Assembly: GCA_030407005.1 (NCBI GenBank)
Contig: JAUDYN010000005.1
Span: 3,348,001-3,412,000 of the forward strand
Source: Desarmillaria ectypa
Taxonomy: Eukaryota > Basidiomycota > Agaricomycetes > Agaricales > Physalacriaceae
Direction: 5' to 3'
Length of the DNA stretch: 64,000 nucleotides
A program made the position numbers and the translations under genes. Of the stretch, positions 10,238 to 22,672 are shown in pieces (position 1 is the stretch's first letter; each line of letters starts with the position of its first letter). The notes beneath the pieces are model-generated. The model ran no database searches and was not told the origin of the DNA. It saw only the letters and a program-made list of their open reading frames with translations.

Positions 10238-12884
10238 ATGGATTTTACGGCCACAGAAGACATTCTGCGCAATCCTGCGGCGCTACATTCCCTCAAGCGC
10301 GATCAGCTGATCCGTCTTTGCAAGATTCATGGTGTTAAAGCCTCAGGGAAAAATGTGGACATTGCTGAACGTCTGGCGAACATTCCGCTGCAAGCTAAAC
10401 AACAGGCACCACAACCCCAGCTCGTCACGATTAAGGAAGATACCGTTACCAGCACTGGTACCACTAAAACAGGAAGCGACTTTGGGAGCGTCAAATGTGT
10501 GTCTGTCAAACTTCCTTCTCTGACTTCTCCTCATCAGAAATATAGCATCATTATCATTAAAATCAATCGTATCTTCCTTTGGTTTCACTTCGCGAAAAAC
10601 CACCTCTACTCCGCCCACATCAATATCCACTACTGCTACCTCTCTACCGTCTACAATATCATCACAAGTTTCCTACGCTGCCAGCATTCCGCTGCCACCA
10701 TCTCCACCTCCTCCGCTGATTATCCCGTTCACCCCTCCTTCCAACATCGATACAGTGCGTCTGGTCACTGCTCCCCGTCCGAGTGTGGGTGGCACACCCA
10801 TGCTACCGGCTTTTAAGACAACCTTCGATCTCGTGCTGGGCACCCCTGCGAAGTTCGCAGATGCCTCTGTAAAGGCAGCCAGGCACAAAATGGTAGCTGA
10901 AAAAGACGAAGAAGAGAAGAAAGAAGGTATTGAGAAGATCGAGGCTGCGGAAGTGGAGAAGGAACTGGTTGGGAATCCACAGAAATCCGAGAATGAGGAA
11001 AGCGTTCCGGAACAAAATGACCGAGTTTCAGTCCCCCAGACTCCTTCTCGATCTAAGCTCCCGACGCCCGTCCCAGCATTCACTTTCGGCTCGCCTGCTC
11101 CACACATCTTCCGCCCTCGATTAAGTTCGAATGTCAAGGCAAGCGTATTTGAAGAGATGATGCGGAGGGCCGCAGGCGAGTCGGACGCAGCTGGTGATGA
11201 TACCTTTGTCCTCGTCGGTAAACCCGCCACGCCAACGGGCCCGAACAGGCCAACTCGACCTCTTCCTAGAAAGTCTCTACGCACATCTGGTCCGCCGCCT
11301 CTACCCCCTTTCAAGTCTCCCGCTCCCACAATATCGGGACGATTCGATAAAGTTCATGAAGCGACGTTCAAAAGGATGGCTGGAATCAATGAGCCTCGTG
11401 GCGGGGCGAAGCGGAAGGTCGAAGCGGATCCTAGTATCAACGACCGCAGAGTAAGCACAAAGCTTGCACCGAAAGCCTGCGCTGGGAGACCAAGTGTTAT
11501 CGGTGCTAATGGTGTGAGGAGGACTAGCGGTGTACATGGAGGTAGGAGGAGTAGCATTCGCCCTAGAACGAGTGCGGTTGGTGGGCGAAGAATTAGTATC
11601 GGGCCGCCTCCTCCACCTCCGTCGAGGAAGGGATTCAATTTTGGGTTCTCAGGTTTGAAGGGTTTGTTCTTTGGAAAGAAAAAGGAGGAGCTGGAAGCTG
11701 ATTCCAAGCCCGCCGCTCTGACTTCAAATTTCGCCGTTAAGAAGAGGGAACCAGAGAAGGGGAAGAAACCAGGTTTGACGGGCTTGGGGTTGGGTAAAGT
11801 CGCAGCAACTACGGCTACAACTCAGAGTACGGTGATGGCTGCGCCCTCGCGTAAAGTCTCTGCGCCTATAAACTCAAATAGCTCATTCGTCCCAACTGAC
11901 AGGAAGGTCTCTGCTCCATCTACTTCTTCCGTTTCATCTACCAAGGTGATGGGACCTCCCACTACCACAACCCAGAGAAAAGTGTCCATGAGTACGACAT
12001 CCAAGGCTGGTCCTTCGAGTGCGTTGCGACCCCGGACGACTACGGCATCAAGCGTGACGACCAGAGGCAGCCTATCGTCTACTACAAGAGGTTCCATTTC
12101 AGGTACCACCGCTCAAGCTTCTGCATCGACCAGAAATTCGTCGTTGTCTTCGACAACGAGGACCTCAACAGCGCGAACGCCGTCCATTAACTCTGCAGCG
12201 CGGACATCTTCCATATCTTCTGGCACACGTCTCTCTTCCGTTGCCTCTAATACTCGGAGCTCTACGGCCAGAGGATCGCTCAGTTCGACCGCTGCTCTTG
12301 CACCGGCATCTACGCGGAATTCCTCGCTCACTTCCACAACTCGTAGTTCTATTGGGCGGCCCTCCGTAACTTCAACGCGTCCCTTGCGACCGTCTGCTGT
12401 GAGTGTATCAAGGCAGACAAAGCCCACGTCGGCGCGTGGGGAAAAAGAGAACGTTCCATTGCGGGGTGTTCCAGAGAAAGCTGAGCCAGATTTGCAGGAT
12501 GGAGAACAAGGCATAGTTCCCAAGAAGATATTCAGCCAACCCTTGACTGTGCCTTCCGAACCTTTGAAGGGTACGTTGAACCGAAGCCTATCCGGGCGAA
12601 AACCGAGAATATCTCGTACAACTGTGGTTGCGAGGTTGGCAGCTAGAAGGGCTGGTCCTACGACTGCGCTTTCTTCTGCTGGGTCGAGGAGGAGTTTGGT
12701 TGGTGGGGATGGTGGTGGGAGGGTGCGTTCGAGTTTTGGGACTGGTGGGAAGGCAAATGTACTTGGAATTAACGGTGGGCCTAGGAAGAGTATGCCTGGT
12801 AAGAGAGGAAGCATGCAGCTGGGGAAGGGTGGGACCAGGAAAAGCGTGCCGGGGAAGAGGCCTAGCATGAGGATACCGGTATAG
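10238..12884 (+). CDS. SAP-domain protein, NuSAP-like
   Basis: The N-terminus carries a SAP motif (about residues 12-46: HSLKRDQLIRLCKIHGVKA, then AERL), a short two-helix fold that binds DNA or, in NuSAP-type proteins, sits ahead of a microtubule-binding region. At least one intron near 10500-10550 links this exon to the long downstream exon; its exact ends are uncertain because the obvious acceptor (CATCAG, 10549) needs an unusual donor. The rest is mostly disordered: Pro-rich, then an acidic coiled stretch, then motifs such as FDKVHEATFKRM, then a very long Ser/Thr/Arg-rich basic tail of TSR-type repeats (about 12000-12400) ending in repeated RKSxPGKRxSM units. The SAP start plus basic low-complexity tail matches fungal NuSAP/spindle-type proteins. 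A role in chromatin or spindle binding is inferred. The protein is over 750 aa. Confidence 0.75.
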
Positions 12885-13124
12885 ACATCGGGATGTGGAA
12901 GGAATTTTTTGTTCATATTGTGCAAGTTTTGGACATGTTGTATACGTATGTATCTAAGTATCTATATATCTGCGCTGGTACGAGAACTAATATTATGTAT
13001 GTATTCAGTGCTGCGGCCAAGTAGTCGTGGCGCATCATTATTTAATCAGTACTGGTACTACTCGAAGTCTAGGAAGTTAAAAATATATTGCCTCCTGACA
13101 TCCGCTTATCGCGCTGTGTAGAGG

Positions 13125-13350
13125 GCATGACCTTCTTTGGTATGCGTGCTATAGCCTGTACCATTTCCGCAACTCCGCCCAGAGGGCCAGACTCCAAGAA
13201 ACTTAGCACTACACAACTTATACGGACCATCACTTGGGTGGTAGGATGGGGCAATATTACAATTAGCGCTTGAGCGAGGGCAGTGCTCATTGGTAGCACT
13301 TTCTTCCCATATGAGATGAGATCTGTGAATGTGACAAGGAAGTTACGATG
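13125..13350 (+). pseudogene. Internally deleted relic of the wax-synthase-like gene
   Basis: This segment matches two separated parts of the intact gene just downstream. Its first part (GMTFFGMRAIACTISATPPR) corresponds to GMTLFSMRAIVWTFTATPPR encoded near 14195-14250. After about 30 codons it jumps to the extreme C-terminus (WVVGWGNITISA, stop, then ARAVLIGSTFFP against ARAGLIGSAFFP near 14960-15050). About 680 bp of the middle, the catalytic part, is missing, and a TGA interrupts the end. A stop also precedes the first match. It is a dead tandem copy, lying 5' of the functional copy in the same orientation. Confidence 0.85.
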
Positions 13351-13875
13351 AGGTACCGCATCTATTTGGAAAAGCAGGTTATCTCAGGGGGCAGGGTGAC
13401 ATTGTGTGGCAAGCTGATTTCGTACCTCAATATCTTCATTCCTGTCGATTGCCTGTTCTAGGACTTCATTTGCGACGGCCGGCCTTCGTCGATAGGGTTG
13501 AATGCTTTACGCGAGCAGGGACGTAGACATACCTTGTTTCTGATATCCCTGAACCACTATGTAGGCGCTGCGCCTGACCTTCGAAAATAGTCTATGAGAG
13601 GCGGTTTCACCTGGATTCTGTATACAGCTTGAAATAGTAGTAAAAGAAAAAAATACAATCGAGGTCTCGTGATCGCGTCCATGCCACGTGTCATATTTCA
13701 ATTTCAACTTTCGGATTTTTTGTCGAATTGTTAGCCATCGACCACCGCAAACAAAAGTTGCGGCCACTCACCGTTTCTTATAGTTTACCGTTTCCCTTAG
13801 CGTTTGAACTAGACATTGTCAGTGTAATCTCGAGATTCATTGATTTCCATCTGACATCCTCGTTTTTCCAGGAAT

Positions 13876-15087
13876 ATGCCTTTTCTTTCCCCCATAGAAC
13901 ATGACGGCAGGGAATCACTCAACTGGTCGTCCTTTGCCACAATTCTGCTACCCTCTCTAGCGTGCTACTATGTAAATGCTGTTCTCACTATTCGACCCTA
14001 TCCTTTCCTCGTTCGCCTGTTTGTTCTACCAGTGACACTGTGCATGCTGTACAGATGCTCCGTCTCTCTTGATTTGTCGCGCTTGAACGGATCGGCACGG
14101 AACGAGTGGTTCAACTATTGGAACAAAGCTCTGTTGGTAGGTGGACAACCTATCATTAAGCATCTTTCTCACAAGAACATCATATGACAGCTGGGCATGA
14201 CCCTCTTTAGCATGCGAGCTATTGTCTGGACTTTCACGGCCACGCCGCCTAGAAGGATCGACTCCGGAAATCCAAGTGCAGCACAGCTTTGCTTCACAGG
14301 CAGATATCACGAGTGGAATTGGTCTTCCGGGCTTCACATACCAACAGAATGGCGTCCGACGAATTCAAGAATTCTGTTCGTTCTGGCGACGTTAGTTTCC
14401 GCACTCATTCATATTATCATCCTTGACATCCTCCACTTTCATCTGCAATCTCTTTCGCCAAATACGTTCGGTTCTCCGAAAGGGGGCACTATTTTCACTG
14501 CCATCGGCATCCCTGACTTACGTTCCACATACATATCCTTCCTCAGCGGCATCGTTCTCTACTGCGCCATACAATTCGTGTACGATTGCTGCACAATATT
14601 TGGTATCATCCTCTTCCAGCAGAAACCCACACAATGGCCTCCGCTCTTTGACCATCCATGGTGCTCAACATCCTTAAACCATTTCTGGACTAAAGGATGG
14701 CATCAAGTTTTTCGACACGAATTCATCGCTGTGGGCAGTAGACCACTATATGCGCTAGGTTTCGGTCGCGTTTGTGCAGTGCTCGGCGCTTTCACGGTCT
14801 CCGGAACCCTACACGTCCTGGGTAACTGGGGCCTGCGTCACGAGGCCGAATTCTGGACTGTTGGGGGGTATTTCGTCATTCAAGGCGTTGGCGTTGTGTT
14901 GGAAGGTGTCTGGAAGAAGGTGTCTGGACACCGGGTCGGAGGCACTTTGGGCTGGGTGTGGACTGTTGCTTGGGTGATAGGATGGGCCAACCTTCTGATC
15001 GATGCATGGGCGAGAGCAGGGCTCATTGGGAGCGCATTTTTCCCCGACGGTGCCAGACCTGTGGATGTGATAAAGAAGTTTTTATGA
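13876..15087 (+). CDS. MBOAT wax-synthase-like acyltransferase
   Basis: Two exons (13876-14136 and 14191-15087; intron GTAGGT..GACAG, 54 bp) give 385 aa. The protein is a polytopic membrane enzyme of the wax synthase domain family (MBOAT_2). Landmarks are GMTLFSMRAIVW after helix 3-4, the block WTKGWHQVFRHEF, and the GRVCAVLGAFTVSGTLHVLG segment with the His expected to be catalytic. Members transfer acyl groups from acyl-CoA to an alcohol in the ER membrane; in basidiomycetes many are next to terpene or sterol-type clusters, though no terpene synthase or P450 is in this window. The substrate cannot be told. The length is usual for the family and no stop interrupts it. A truncated copy lies about 500 bp upstream. 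Confidence 0.88.
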
Positions 15088-16253
15088 GACAATGATAACA
15101 TCCTGCTTGTTTCGGTTCAATGGATACTGTTGGCCAGTGAGGCACCCAGGTGCGCATGGTGGCGCGTCACGCGTCCAGGCCCAACAACTTACTACCTCCA
15201 TCTTCCCCTCGACAGCCGAGACCTCATTGTATTGTTACAGTCATCTTCTTCGGTCGGGCTGGGCGTTTCACCGGAGCTGGCGCGTAGCCATACTTGCTTC
15301 TTAAACTCTCACTGCGTCTACTTGACCTTCCTTTCGTGGAAGCCGCACCATCGAAGGACATCCAGTCAGCGTTCTCCACCCACAATCTAACCCTTAAATC
15401 AATATTTCAGGGTGAAGGTCGTATGAGTAGCTTCTGGGCCGTTTCAACATTCCAGCTCTAGGTGGTGTACAGGAGCCAACGGACCTTGATTTAGTAACGC
15501 CAGTACCACTGCCTGATGGCGCGTCAAAGAAAGAGTGATTTACGTCACTCTCCGACGCTACCTATTGTCACCAATGGTTTCGATCCTTTCGATGGACTGC
15601 TGCAGACTATAGCTCTGAAATATGGTCACGATCATTTACACCGCCGGGTACTTCGGATTAATGTGCGGTGTTGAAGGGGCCGAAACATGCTATGCATGCA
15701 TGACGCCTGTGTAGGGTGAAGCTGTGTCTCGTTACTCTGTTCTGGCGATTCAAGCGAGATAGCAGGATATCGTTCGCCGTGATGTGCACATTTCCAAATT
15801 CCCCTTGAACCAAGGAGCGGGGGATGGAGTCAGTGAATCAGTTCAGATTGTACAAACAGACCATGAAGTTCCCGTGTCCTATCAACGCTCGGTCTGCCGT
15901 TCAAATGGGAGGTTTATCTCCACCGGTGAGCAACAATCGTCTTCTCCTAGCATAGCTACCTATCTAATCCTGCAAGTTGCTACGCTACCTCCACAGTAAC
16001 TCGCAACTCACTTGCGTCATCCATCATTTTCCCGATTTGGATAGGATATACATGCCCACCGGAGTCATTATATGATGCTGTATTGGATCACCCGCCTTCC
16101 TTTTGACGTCTGAAATGTACCCCCTCCCGGAGATACACAATTCCTTAGACAAATATTAACCCAAACATTCATTGATTCGCCGTGTGTGAGGTGGGTGTAA
16201 TGGGTATAAGTATAGGACTTGCCGATTCTAAGTCAAGCACATATTACATTGTC
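15088..16253. other. Intergenic, no gene supported
   Basis: Short open frames only (15130-15390, 15784-15999), without family motifs. A TATA-like sequence (GGTATAAGTATAG, about 16203-16215) lies about 40 bp before the ATG of the next gene and probably serves it. Confidence 0.35.
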
Positions 16254-17704
16254 ATGGCTTTTTCTGCCAACTCCTTTGGACGTATTTTACGCGATGATAT
16301 TTCCACTAATCTCGCTGTTCAACAGCGGAATATGATGGAAGATTCTCGTAGGCGTGTCGATTTTGGACATAGGCTCGAAACCTCGTTCGACAATATTACA
16401 GTCTGCCTTCAGAGTCTCTCTGCGGACCATGATGACTTGGATTTTCTACGAGAACATGACCAGCAAATTCGAGATCTCCTTGTCTCATGGCAGAATATTA
16501 CGAAGGTGGATTAATATTCTCTGGTCGGAAGTCAAGAGGTACCAACCTATATGCTTAGGACTTCAAAAGGGCTCGTCTGGACTCCCAGCTAGTCATCCGA
16601 CTCGCTTCACTTGCGTCCTGGATGTTCTCGATGGAGTTCCTCGGCGAGTTCGAGAAGCGGGAATATTGGTCTCAGGAAGAAATGCGAAGGTTCAAGTCTG
16701 TATGTACCTATCTCCCTCTTATGCTTCCATCTTATAGTTACCGACTCATCGGTTCTAATATATAGGACATCGACAGACTTCATATTCCCGAGGCTGGACG
16801 GCTCGTAGAGCGTTTTAAATCCCTGGCGGATTCCGTGAGGGGGGTGACGGAAGAGTGGATGGAAGCGTGCAAGAGCAGTAACAATTTTGAGTATACTGCT
16901 ATTACTTGGGACGCGGAGAATAGACTCCATGAGTTCGTATACGTTCATAAACCTGAAAATACAATTTGGCTGACAGTGATATTCTACAGAGTTGATCGCG
17001 AGGTAGCGTTATTGTGCCTGCTCTCACACTACATACTCAATATTCTGGTTCTCTAGATTGCTTCGACGATAGAGTTGTGTGGCGTCCCGATGGCGCGTGC
17101 CGGTATCTTTAACTTGATGCATACCATCTGTCCATCGGCATGGTTTACTGCTTTGGTGAGTCCGTATTATCTGCAACTAGTCGCACGGTTTTCTTATGTC
17201 TCCTTGTCTTCTTCGCAGAGATCTATTCCCCATTACGATGGTGGCGGAGTTGCTGATATGGTGTACACGAGATGCGAGGATCGTGACCGTAAGACTAATA
17301 CAAGGTCGCCATTCTGTCATCATGTTCTCATGTTCTCCGCATTTCTCAGGCGTTTTTATGACCGTGGAAGAAGAACGACGTAGGCTGGAGCACTCTTGTT
17401 CCCAAGCGAGATCCTTCTCGAAATTAGACGCCATGATGCGCATGCACGAGCATGATATGAATACCTACGTTGGTATCATTGCTAAAGCTTGCCACGTATG
17501 GGATACGGTCAGGCAGTCGCTTATAGATCCCCGACAGCTGCTGACAGACCTTTTCAGATGGATGCAGATATTTCTCTTCTCATTCAAGTACGCCCTGAGT
17601 TCCGAGCTAGCGGTCAGGACGATGAGGACGCTTTGAAGACCATGAAGTACGTTCAGAGCATGTATGATGCCGCCGGTTATGCCCTGTTGGAACATGAGTA
17701 TTGA
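16254..17704 (+). CDS. Eight-exon hypothetical protein (344 aa)
   Basis: I do not recognise the family. Eight exons join without any frame conflict: 16254-16505, 16559-16699, 16766-16932, 16990-17002, 17057-17155, 17219-17288, 17350-17495 and 17558-17704 (1035 bases). Exon 4 is a 13-bp micro-exon; it needs a GTTCGT donor before it. The protein begins MAFSANSFGRILRDDISTN and is mainly helical and charged. Residues ~20-85 and 150-175 could form coiled coils. A small hydrophobic, Gly-containing part around residues 190-230 (MARAGIFNLMHTICP) is followed by a helical stretch, FMTVEEERRRLEHSCSQ. There is no signal peptide, and the C-terminus ends ALLEHEY. The regular exon joins make it a real gene; its role is open. 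Confidence 0.7.
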
Positions 17705-19010
17705 TCTTCGATATACACCTGCTTTCTCTTAATGTACTCGACATGGACCTCTGAATAGACATGGCTTGAATGAAACTCAATGTTTCAAGATGACTGTTGT
17801 ATGTTTCGACTGACGATATGCAAGGCAATGCTTCCACCGGAGATTTTCGTCTCCGTTCGACAGCCAAGGGAGAAGCTTTTAGATTTGGGTAGCCGCGAGG
17901 GTTTGGATGTGGACAATGATTCTGGTGTGGGTAACTTCTCGTTATTTTCAGCGAACACTTAAGGTTAGAGAATCTGCAGAGCGTCGGTCACTTAGACCCC
18001 GGTCCCGGTCCCGCCATCAGTGATGGTTATCCAGATCTGATTTCTCGAGGTTCAATTTGTCACCATAGCTTCCAAGTCTCCGAGCCTGCATGCTACATCC
18101 AAGCGTCTCCAGGGAACAAGTCAGCAGACGTCTTCTTCCGTGCATTTTCTGTAATTTGTATTGAACGCAGTAAATCAAACTTCGGTCGGTATCGGTGTGT
18201 TTGTATAGGTCGGTCACCGAACCCTTCCTTTGGTTACCTTCCGAAGTGAACGTATCCTCCCTTCTAGGTGTACTATGCCACTAAGGATACACCTCTGGCT
18301 TCTTGATTCCTGTATCTCAGGCAGCATGATAACTACTGGCAAACGTTACACAAACCGTATTAGCACCGTCGGACTTGGATCGTCTCGGAGGTATTTCTCG
18401 CAGCAAAAAGCTTGGGTTACAGACTCCCTCCGATCTCTCGCAACTTGATATCGTTAATCGCTTGCATTTCAGCTTTGCAATGCGGTGTTATGAAACTGAA
18501 TATCTTTTCTCTGACATGCGCAAGACTTGATGGGACCGCTACTAGTCCTCACAGCAATGCAACCCTGTAAATTTTACGCGTAGTTACTGCGCAACAACAT
18601 AAATCTAGTCGATGGCCAGCCGCAATGATAGCGGCCTTTCACCAAGCAAGTGTTCTTACTAGGACATAACATCTGTTGCCGCACATGCGTGTCCTGCTCC
18701 AATACACTGGAAGCGGGACAATCTTGATGTGCACGAGTCTCTTGAGAAACGATGCGGTGACATCTTAGCTGCACGTCGGCGCAAACGAGCCTTGCATGTA
18801 TCTGAAAGTCTCTGGTCGCGTGGCAGTTACTACAAGATACCTAGGTATTTCCTGGTTTCTCTCCCGGATTCGGCGTCCAATTAATAATGTTCCCGTAGGA
18901 CAACCTCAAGTAATGATAGTACCTGTTTCTCAACCCCAGAGGTTACCCAAGGTCCCTACCACATTTTGTAAGTCGCGTCCCAATCATATTTTACATTAGT
19001 TAGTTGATAG
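17705..19010. other. Intergenic plus unresolved 5' part of the dioxygenase gene
   Basis: No gene is supported up to about 18700. From about 18796 a plus-strand frame (MYLKVSGRVAVTTRY) might hold the beginning of the intradiol dioxygenase, but it has no secretion signal and I could not join it to the recognisable exons. Confidence 0.3.
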
Positions 19011-21322
19011 ATACGATCATTGATCAGAGGTGAAATTGTGAGGCAGAATATAACTGAAGGACAAGCTGGAATCCCCTTGGAAATCTCCGTACGTCTTTTT
19101 CTTTACGCCCAGTGAGTTGTGTTCGCCCTAATGCATGGTTAATTCAGGCTGATTTTATTGACATCAACACCCGCGATCCCGTTCAGGTTTGGGTTGACAC
19201 TTGGCACGCGAATGCTACAGGCTTCTATGCCGGATATATTGCAGAGACAGGCGTAAGTCGCTGAAATTAACGTATATCCTAACAGCTAAAACATGCTTCC
19301 GTTGTGGTGGTACGAGTTGCCATGCTCGTAAGACTCGATGTCTCGGGCTGGCTGACTCGTACTTCCTTTTTTGGTTTGCCACATCTCTTTCCTTTCTTTC
19401 GCTATCATCGCTACTCTTTTTACAATCTTTTCTTCCTATAGACTGCATTTCCTCTCAATGCAACACTGCATAGCTCTATGACCGACGAGCATGCTTTCTG
19501 ACACCTCTGCCTTTGGGCAATAATCATCAAGATCACGACACCGAATTTGAGGTAGCTCACCTCACCGACAATTGAACCATTTCTACTTCGGGTGGAAGGA
19601 ATATCCATGGTATGGGTGGTATGGGTGTCGCCTGATATTAACAGTATGTTACTCTCTTCTAAATTCGCTTATTTCTCTCTCTAGTTTTCTTCCACCACCA
19701 TTCCCCTCCCTACCCCATCCGATGCAAAGACCAATGCCAACGGCGGATGACACCTCCTCGGAACGCGCTGGGGATTGAGATATGACGGCTTGTACCACCG
19801 TTCGTACGCTGAGTGGGGCAGCAAGCTCTCCCTATGCCATATTTGCACGTATCCCGGTTGGTTAAGTCTTGCTTGAGGCCGAGGTAATTGAGCTACGATA
19901 TTCTACTTCTTCTGACATGTTTAAATTTTAGGTACTTCTACTTATCTTTCCCTATTCCCTATGGGCTCTGGCGATGCGAGAGTACACGTGCGGCTACCCC
20001 TCTTTTGCCGTTTGTATTCGATTGACAAGAAATTTGAATTTTACCTTTCTTATCTTCTCACCACGAGCACAGAGCCTTTGAGCGAGCGACGAGCCTTCTC
20101 CTTTGAGCCAAGTAAGTGGTCCAATTAATACCTGTATAGATTCTTCTAGATACATTTGAACTACGAATAAACCCCTTTTCTGTCCACACCCGGCCAAGCA
20201 GCAAGCAATTCACAACCTCGCGAAACCGTCTACGTCAGCATCGACGTTTACTACGACACCGTAAGTCGTACCTTACTGGCAGCGATTCTGGTGAGGTGGC
20301 GAAAATGGGGAATCCATGTCCGGCTCTGCCAGTGGTAGCTTTGTTGGATCTGGAGCGGCCACCCAAACCACGACGTCGGCTACTACCAGCTATGGTACTT
20401 ACAACGGTGCTGACTCTACAAGTGCTGCCAGTATGCTCAATACGCCTGTGGATGACAACAGCACCTTCCTTCGAGGTGTTTGGCAATCAGAGTAAGATTC
20501 CATTAATCACCGATCCTTTGTAAATTTGACATTCCCTCCAGCAAGGACGCGCATTTGACCATGTATTCAATCTTCCCTGGATGGTGTATGTATTTTTTTC
20601 TTCCACACTGAGGTAAATCTGAAAATGCAGGCAGATTCTCAGCGGGCACAACATTTCCATATCAAGGTCTACCCTGAGGGAGAAATTGTGGAGAACGGCA
20701 CTTTCATTGCTGGCGGAAGCGCCGTACAGTACGTTGCTTCATACACGAGGCAGATACGTATCAACTGCCTGATTCCTGTACCAGTACAGGCCAGTTCTTT
20801 TTTGACAATGACACCTTACAGGCGGTTGCTGCCAACACCATCTATGCCGCTAACGCTATACCGTGGTCTGACTCTGTCAGCAACGAAGGTACGCACTCAC
20901 CATTGGGAAGTAAATTCTCTTACCCTCTTTAGATGACTAGTGGTACCCTTACCGTGAGCCCTCTCTTCTCTGATGCACTTTGATCAAACTAAGGTTATGT
21001 TCTTCAACAGAGTCCACCACAGGCTACAATGCTGATGTACGTCCTTTACCAAGTTAGTGTGATACTTATTGACGTGATGTAACAGTTGGATATTACCTGG
21101 GTTGGTGATGATATCACAGATGGAATTATTGGGACTATAACAATAGCTCTCAGCTTGTACGTAGTCCTCCCTTCGCATCTCTGTCACGGTCGCTTCGAAG
21201 TTCTGATCTTTTCCATTTTCAGGTCTTACACAAGTGTGGAGCTCAGTACTCAATTCGCCGCATTTGATGTCGAAGGATATGAAGCTGAGGGTCTTCTTCC
21301 ATCCGCATCGATAGCTGTATAA
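19011..21322 (+). CDS. Intradiol ring-cleavage dioxygenase, possibly decaying
   Basis: Enzymes of this family use non-haem Fe(III) to open catechol-type rings between the two hydroxyls; fungal secreted members act on lignin-derived phenols. Recognisable exons are 19011-19088 (IRGEIVRQNITEGQAGIPLE), 19148-19252 (VDTWHANATGFYAGY), one ending at 20491 (NSTFLRGVWQS), 20542-20585, 20635-20728, 20785-20888 and smaller ones to the stop at 21322. All four expected iron ligands are visible: Tyr in GFYAG, Tyr in FPGWYSQR (across the splice at 20585/20635), and both His in QHFHIKV. GQFFFDND matches the family's GQLFFD block. Problems: about 1 kb between 19252 and roughly 20295 is unexplained, the 5' end and any signal peptide are missing, and the simplest splice after 20888 brings a TAG (20938-20940) into frame. 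The identity is sure; whether it makes a full enzyme is not. Confidence 0.7.
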
Positions 21323-22672
21323 TGGTGAGAAGGAATGAAACTCGCCTTAATTTCAGCACGTAACTGGATATTTGAGTTTACACTGGTTTACATAAAAGAT
21401 TGTATGTAGAACAATATGTATGGGACTGCACTTACCTGGATATTTTGTTTCGTAGAACCATACTTGTATAACCAGTGGTACCGCTGATGCGTTCATGCCG
21501 AAGTTGTTGTTAGAAGTGACCGTCATAAATTTGCAGCACCGGGCTGTTGCAAGAGGATAGTCTCACCCTGCAGCCCGGGCATGCCTCAACGAATTGCAAT
21601 GACATATACGCAGTCTTCGTCCGCTGCATCATTGCGTGACGTTATAATTCAAGGATCGGGCAAGAGCAGAACTCGCACACTTGAACTTTTATTAGCGTCA
21701 GATTCCTGGCACACAATATACATTACGTGTAAGTGTTCTATCCTGTGACGCAACGGTTCAATAGAAAGTTTTACCTAGAATGGTAGTGACGTCGAGCCGC
21801 ATTTGGCAGAGGATTGTTGAGGGCGTATCGAAAAGGTGAGGGTTCCTGCGCCCCAAGGAGAACCTAATAGCCTTGAGAAACAAGGTACGGGAATATAACA
21901 TGACATACTATCGTGGTCCGTGGATTCAATTAAGGTTAGTTAACTAGGCAACGTGTTGGTGTACCCAAGAGGAAGATAGATAACTCCGTGGGTGGGGAAG
22001 GATGCAATCACAATGGTATCTTTTCCTTCTCCAAAGCCCGCGAAGAACTTGGCATATTTCCCAATATAAGTGCCTTTCGCCAAGAGATCCGTGGAGTGTG
22101 GAATATTGATGACCCTGTGGTTGTGCGAGCTGGTGCGATGTCCTTTTAGCCCGAGTTCTGCTGAGTAAAGGATGAGTAAAGGATTATTTAGCAAGAACAA
22201 TGATGCTCGAATATTCCGGATGTTGCCGGATTGCCGAGACACGGCATGCTCATCACTATGTCATGACCTATGGGTCGGTCACAACAGTTTGCCCTTCAGC
22301 AAACATGAATTCGTTCTATTCTAGCTCGCTAGGCAAATGTGCCTGATTACATGGTGCGGTGTTATCTAACATGGAGTCCCAGAATACGTGCAAGCAAATG
22401 TTTTGAATGTGTAGACACAATGGTAGATAGAGTGCAAAACGCGCCTTCCATTTCCTGGGGGAAGGTTCCGAACCGTTTGAGAACATCCAAGAGGAACGCT
22501 TCGTAATTAGCAAGGTCATTCATTATAAGCCTGCTTAATACTATGATGCACTTACTTAGCATGACGTACGCTTAATATGGATTGTGGGTACCCAAAGGAG
22601 CGAGCCTCAGCGTCCTTATTCTGACAAGGCTTATTGTTTTGGCAGAGATTTGTATTTTTGGTAACATACATA
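21323..22672. other. Intergenic, no gene supported
   Basis: Only short frames on the minus strand (21940-22242, 22316-22562) without recognisable motifs. Given the helicase relic next to it, part of this interval may be the decayed remainder of the same mobile element; I see no terminal repeats to prove this. Confidence 0.3.

Noticed and set aside
12113..12925. Minus-strand open frame of 270 codons, and another at 10673-11329
   Set aside because: Both lie antisense to the SAP gene's Ser/Thr/Arg-rich low-complexity coding sequence, which favours long antisense frames. No splice sites or motifs.
13876..15087. Terpenoid biosynthetic cluster around the wax-synthase-like gene
   Set aside because: No terpene cyclase, P450 or polyketide synthase is found within the window; one acyltransferase does not make a cluster.
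18001..18030. Short GGTCCC repeats near 18001
   Set aside because: Only a few units; no array, no spacers and no sign of CRISPR or a satellite.
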